The translations under genes were made by a program, and so were the position numbers. The notes under the pieces were generated by a model. It was not told the origin of the DNA. It did not search any database and saw only the letters and a program-made list of their open reading frames with translations. A stretch of DNA of 64,000 bases, from assembly GCA_016218915.1 (NCBI GenBank), contig JACRCQ010000074.1:124001-188000 (forward strand), read 5' to 3'. Shown in pieces: positions 62,911-64,000 of this stretch; positions within the stretch are counted from its first letter, which is position 1, and every line of letters starts with the position of its first letter. The DNA comes from Deltaproteobacteria bacterium (GTDB taxonomy: Bacteria > Myxococcota_A > Polyangia > Polyangiales > Polyangiaceae).

Positions 62911-64000
62911 TCAGTAGGAATTCACGACAATCCAGCCACCGCCGCCGCCACCGCCGCCTCCCCCTTGCCAGTGCTCGCCGCAGACGGCTTCCAGGGTGGG
63001 AGTGCCGGTGGTCCCGCCATTCGCACCGTTTCCAGGCCACTTGTTCGGCGTATAGCCACCATCAGCGCAAGAGCTGTCCAGCAGCCCTTCGCCGCGCTGG
63101 CCGGGCGTCGCTGGCGTCGTGTCCGCAGTGCCGTTGCCGCCTGCCGTCCCAATCTTGCCGCAGGGGCCATTGTGCGTGTCTCGCTGGCCCGGCCCGCCGC
63201 CTCCCCCGCCCCCGCCATTGGCGAAGACCTTGGAGTTGGTGATGACGCCCTTGCCTTCCAGCAAGATGGCGCCGCCGCTGCCGCCTCCACCCCCGCAGGA
63301 GGGCGCAAGCTGCGCCGTGTTCTCGGCCGCTGCCAGAGAGCCCGGGCCACCGCCTGCGCCACCCGCGGTGATGGCGCCTGTGATCACCACAGCACCGCTC
63401 GCGCTGATCTGTACTGCACCGCCACCATATCCACCTGCGCCGCCTGGGGCGATGAACTTGGTGGCATCGTCTTTCGATTGGCCGTCCGCGCCCTTGCCTC
63501 CAGCGCACCCTGCCCGCAGCGGAACGAGGCTGCAGCTGAGCGCAGGGCCAGCAAACTGCGTGGCAGGGCAGGAAGACGCTTCGCCAATGTCGCGCGCAGC
63601 CCCGCCGCTGCCTGCGAACTGGAAACCACCGCCGCCGCCTCCGTGGCTCGGAGTCCCTTCAGGAGCTGCACAGCCCGAAGCCGAAGCACCGGCCCCGGCC
63701 GAGCTCGAAGTCGATCCAGCATCGAGCGTACCTGCAATCTCGACCGCGCCGTCCACCATGAATGCCACTGGCTTGTCGCCCTGGAGTCGGATGGTGGAGC
63801 CCGACGTAACCGTCAGGCCCTTGACCCAGAAGATCGCGATGTTCGGGCCATTGGGCTGGGAGCGTGTTTCATACGGGAGGGTCACGCCACACAGGGTTGC
63901 AGTCCCTGACCCGACTGCAGGCAATGCGGAAGTGTCCAGCGTCTCGTCGCAGCTCAGCGTTGCTGCGGTCGCGTTCTCCCAATTCCAGTAGCTCGAAGGA
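62911..64000 (-). CDS. Gly-rich surface protein, 5' end outside window
   Basis: The track begins at TTG 63924, but the frame runs open to the right edge (SSYWNWENATAATLSCDET before it), so the start is beyond 64000. Visible parts are a beta-rich segment (NIAIFWVKGLTVTSGSTIRLQGDKPVAFMVDGAVEIAGTLDAG) and several Gly tracts alternating with short beta strands (AVQISASGAVVITGAITAGG, GAILLEGKGVITNSKVFANGG). It ends in GGWIVVNSY. The pattern resembles beta-solenoid or autotransporter-like surface proteins of myxobacteria. Ten or more cysteines suggest an extracellular location. Function unknown. Confidence 0.75.
   Translation of the reverse strand, partial: PSSYWNWENATAATLSCDETLDTSALPAVGSGTATLCGVTLPYETRSQPNGPNIAIFWVKGLTVTSGSTIRLQGDKPVAFMVDGAVEIAGTLDAGSTSSSAGAGASASGCAAPEGTPSHGGGGGGFQFAGSGGAARDIGEASSCPATQFAGPALSCSLVPLRAGCAGGKGADGQSKDDATKFIAPGGAGGYGGGAVQISASGAVVITGAITAGGAGGGPGSLAAAENTAQLAPSCGGGGGSGGAILLEGKGVITNSKVFANGGGGGGGGPGQRDTHNGPCGKIGTAGGNGTADTTPATPGQRGEGLLDSSCADGGYTPNKWPGNGANGGTTGTPTLEAVCGEHWQGGGGGGGGGGWIVVNSY

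Overview
The window looks like a chromosomal segment of a high-GC myxobacterium, most likely of the Sorangium/Polyangium side (Polyangia). The grounds are strongly GC-biased third codon positions, many lipoproteins with Gly/Ala/Ser-rich linkers, several surface proteins ending in a Gly-Cys-x-Cys, membrane helix, Arg-cluster tail (MYXO-CTERM-like), a TPR protein of a type common in this group, an FHA/sigma-54 activator paired with a Ser/Thr kinase, and a myxobacterial-style retron. No tRNA, rRNA, CRISPR array, IS element or prophage was recognised.

Layout. 1-6385: an alpha-glucan uptake and breakdown operon with a maltoporin-like porin (cut by the left edge), a cytoplasmic GH13 enzyme, a lipoprotein GH13 amylase and a MalK-type ABC ATPase; solute-binding protein and permeases are not in view. 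6561-9734: a lipoprotein with 18 exact-length 43-residue Cys-rich repeats and a phage-tail-fibre-like Gly-rich C-terminus. 9794-12195: a double-Cache membrane sensor translationally coupled to a pentameric ligand-gated ion channel homologue. 12238-13287: a surface-anchored expansin. 13346-19202: a retron locus made of a WGR-like/HEAT-type protein, a SWIM zinc-finger protein, an msr-msd RNA with long a1/a2 inverted repeats, and a retron reverse transcriptase. 19257-31655: secreted and surface proteins (a frameshifted Cys-rich lipoprotein, a fibro-slime protein, a Cys-repeat protein, a beta-helix protein, a heparinase II/III-type lyase, a propeller-like lipoprotein, a TPR protein). 31893-36007: a radical SAM protein, a small lipoprotein and a TAP-like peptidase. 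36008-36447: a convergent intergenic stretch with seven consecutive perfect hairpins. 36448-39508: kinase plus FHA/sigma-54 activator. 39732-47642: lipoproteins, a PAS protein and a kelch surface protein. 47778-55525: a second starch locus (GH13 lipoprotein, CBM-like lipoprotein, outer-membrane barrel, GH15 glucoamylase-like enzyme). 56310-61024: sdhCAB, then a DUF815 ATPase and a small zinc protein. 61543-64000: a PPC/Kazal lipoprotein and the 3' end of a Gly-rich surface protein.

How the genes fit together. The two starch loci together provide outer-membrane passage, surface endo-acting amylases, an exo-acting GH15 enzyme and an import ATPase. The expansin, the lyase and the beta-helix protein add to a picture of polysaccharide degradation. 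Two systems stand out: the Cache/ligand-gated channel pair, which looks like a bacterial chemical sensor coupled to ion flux, and the retron with WGR-like and SWIM partners, which has the effector-RNA-RT architecture of a retron defence module. The hairpin cluster at 36076-36316 is the best candidate here for an undescribed structured RNA. All functional statements are read from sequence motifs by eye; no database search was possible.
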